Positions 5,240-6,082 of a stretch of 6,082 nucleotides of DNA are shown in pieces. Under the pieces are notes generated by a model, which did no database searches, was not told the DNA's origin, and was given only the letters and a program-made list of their open reading frames with translations. Within the stretch, counting starts at the first letter, position 1. Every line of letters begins with the position of its first letter. The stretch covers positions 1 to 6,082 of the forward strand of contig JAATGE010000343.1 in the NCBI GenBank assembly GCA_015654825.1. The letters are read 5' to 3'. Origin of the DNA: Rhodospirillales bacterium (GTDB lineage Bacteria > Pseudomonadota > Alphaproteobacteria > Acetobacterales > Acetobacteraceae). The translations under genes were made by a program, and so were the position numbers.

Positions 5240-5259
5240 GTCTAGCGCCAACGCTGCAA
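5231..5259 (-). promoter_or_regulatory. parDE promoter candidate
   Basis: On the minus strand TTGCAG (5254-5259) and TAGGAT (5231-5236) are separated by 17 bases, the ideal sigma-70-like spacing. The -10 box lies inside the palindrome, so binding of ParD there would block RNA polymerase. Confidence 0.45.
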
Positions 5260-5320
5260 GTTTCCCCGCGACGCGGTCACCCTGCACCCGCTCCTAAGCG
5301 TTCGCCCCGGTCGCCGTCTG

Positions 5321-5355
5321 TAGGGCGGAAGGGCGAAGCGTGTTCCGCCATCCTA
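5321..5355. repeat. Hairpin repeat GGCGGAA...TTCCGCC
   Basis: The arms GGCGGAA (5324-5330) and TTCCGCC (5343-5349) enclose a loop with GCGAAGCG. TAGG (5321-5324) and CCTA (5352-5355) could lengthen the stem with a bulge. From recall, intergenic palindromes of the form TAGGGCGGAA-GCGAAGCG-TTCCGCC are scattered through many proteobacterial genomes, with unclear function. Around it, 5260-5320 and 5356-5404 show only a short palindrome CCAAG-C-CTTGG (5372-5382). Confidence 0.65.
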
Positions 5356-5404
5356 GCCAACCCACAGGGGGCCAAGCCTTGGAGCGGACGCGCCACAACC
5401 AAGA

Positions 5405-5439
5405 CGTGGGTTGCGCTACGCTTCACCCACGCTACGCTT
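5405..5439. repeat. Hairpin repeat CGTGGGT...ACCCACG
   Basis: The arms CGTGGGT (5405-5411) and ACCCACG (5425-5431) enclose TGCGCTACGCTTC. The 9-mer GCTACGCTT is present both in the loop (5415-5423) and right after the stem (5431-5439). This matches another widespread palindrome type, TGGGT-GCGCTACGCTTC-ACCCA. It lies about 50 bases ahead of the NACHT-like gene. Confidence 0.65.
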
Positions 5440-5478
5440 GCTCGGGCTTGTGAGTTAATGTCCCCCTAATAGGCGACC

Positions 5479-5483
5479 AAGGA
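5479..5483 (+). promoter_or_regulatory. Shine-Dalgarno deciding a GTG start
   Basis: AAGGA ends 6 bases before GTG 5490. In the same frame a TGA lies at 5451-5453 and no ATG occurs between it and 5490; the first in-frame ATG lies far downstream, beyond all NTPase motifs. GTG is therefore the best start. Confidence 0.65.
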
Positions 5484-5489
5484 TTTGGC

Positions 5490-6082
5490 GTGGCCGAGAT
5501 TGCGAGTGAGGGCGCCGTCGAGCGCTCGTTTGCGGAGCTCTCAGACGAAACCCTGGCTGAAGCCGAGCAAGTGAGCTTGTTCGAAGGGAGAAATTGGTCC
5601 AAGCAGTTGAGCTGGGGTGATCTTCTCAAATCAGATCGCATCCTCATCGTCTCGCAGGCGGGGTCTGGAAAGACCTACGAGTGCCGAAGGTGCCAACGCA
5701 AGCTTTGGGATCAGGGTGAGCCGGCCTTTTTTGTCGAGCTTGCCGAACTTGCGAGAACCAGGGTCGCAGATCTGCTGGGACCAGGCGAGGGACGGCGCTT
5801 CGAGCAATGGCGCGCCTCGCAGTCGTCGATCGCAACCTTCTTTTTGGATTCGTTTGATGAGCTAAAGCTCACTCAGGGCAGCTTCCGGACGGCGCTGACA
5901 AACCTTGCCAGGGCTATAGACGGGCAGCTCGCGCGCTCGCGCTTCGTCATCACGAGCCGCCCGATTCCAGTTGACCGGCGTTTAGTGGCGGAAATCCTGC
6001 CAATGCCGGAAACGCCCGAACCGCGGCCAACCGGGCAGGACTTCGCTGACGTCGCCATGAACATGGTAAAAGAGCGCAAGCC
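5490..6082 (+). CDS. NACHT-like STAND NTPase, N-terminal part (runs off the window)
   Basis: The first 197 residues of an open frame that continues past the window edge. ILIVSQAGSGKTYE (51-64) is a Walker A loop, with Ser55 where the P-loop consensus has its first Gly. ATFFLDSFDELKL (115-127) is a Walker B of NACHT style, with Asp120, Asp123 and Glu124. RFVITSRPIP (151-160) is the strand ending in T-S/C-R-P that follows in NACHT and related STAND NTPases. FFVELAEL (80-87) fits the intervening strand. Only about 45 residues (acidic, SFAELSDETLAEAEQ) precede the NTPase core, so no N-terminal effector domain exists. Any effector would be C-terminal or in a neighbouring gene. Many bacterial proteins of this class are large anti-phage sensors that oligomerise on recognising phage proteins; that role here is inferred. 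Codon use is less GC-biased than the genes to the left (for example TTC TTT TTG GAT TCG TTT GAT), a hint of horizontal transfer. Confidence 0.85.
   Translation, partial: MAEIASEGAVERSFAELSDETLAEAEQVSLFEGRNWSKQLSWGDLLKSDRILIVSQAGSGKTYECRRCQRKLWDQGEPAFFVELAELARTRVADLLGPGEGRRFEQWRASQSSIATFFLDSFDELKLTQGSFRTALTNLARAIDGQLARSRFVITSRPIPVDRRLVAEILPMPETPEPRPTGQDFADVAMNMVKERK

Noticed and set aside
5432..6079. Minus-strand frames opposite the NTPase gene
   Set aside because: Short, Arg/Ser-rich and without motifs; the plus strand carries ordered Walker A, Walker B and TSRP motifs.
1..6082. tRNA, rRNA or insertion-sequence genes
   Set aside because: No cloverleaf with a T-loop motif, no rRNA-like stretch and no transposase motif was seen on either strand.

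Overview
The window is GC-rich, dense and typical of an accessory stretch of a proteobacterial chromosome or large replicon. High GC, tight SD-led genes and an abundant intergenic double-hairpin repeat (core CTGGGGCC...GGCCCCAGCGGGTCCAGGGC...GCCCTGGCC) suggest an alphaproteobacterium, most likely of the Acetobacteraceae/Rhodospirillales type. The lineage is an inference from style and recall, not a proven assignment.

Left part (1-1700): no gene is supported in 1-311, which is built from two copies of the double-hairpin repeat facing each other. Next come a 69-aa hypothetical protein (312-521) and a 274-aa GH19-type peptidoglycan hydrolase/endolysin with a C-terminal peptidoglycan-binding domain (626-1450). 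This looks like a phage-derived lysis gene without a visible holin. A second facing pair of repeat copies fills most of the gap that follows.

Middle (1700-3870), minus strand: a 636-aa secreted protein made almost entirely of LVIVD-type beta-propeller repeats. I count 14 blade-like units, which would fit two seven-bladed propellers. It converges on the endolysin gene, and hairpins lie between the two stops. A fifth repeat copy lies upstream of it.

Right-middle (3890-5260), minus strand: two type II toxin-antitoxin pairs in tandem. The first is a Phd/YefM-type antitoxin with a VapC-type PIN toxin. The PIN toxin appears to have lost its conserved motif glutamate (Gly at residue 44). The second is a ParD (ribbon-helix-helix)/ParE pair with overlapping ATGA. 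Each pair has a likely autoregulatory operator: two TAGCTAAC repeats ahead of vapB and a perfect 21-bp palindrome ahead of parD.

Right end (5260-6082): a gene-free stretch with two different hairpin repeats leads to a plus-strand gene that runs off the window. Its first 197 residues carry Walker A (GSGKT), a NACHT-style Walker B (FFLDSFDEL) and a TSRP motif. It is probably the start of a large STAND/NACHT-like NTPase, a class with many anti-phage members. It is the best candidate here for a poorly described system, but its effector part lies outside the window. Apart from the two toxin-antitoxin pairs, the genes show no obvious common pathway; the layout is that of an accessory or defence-type island.
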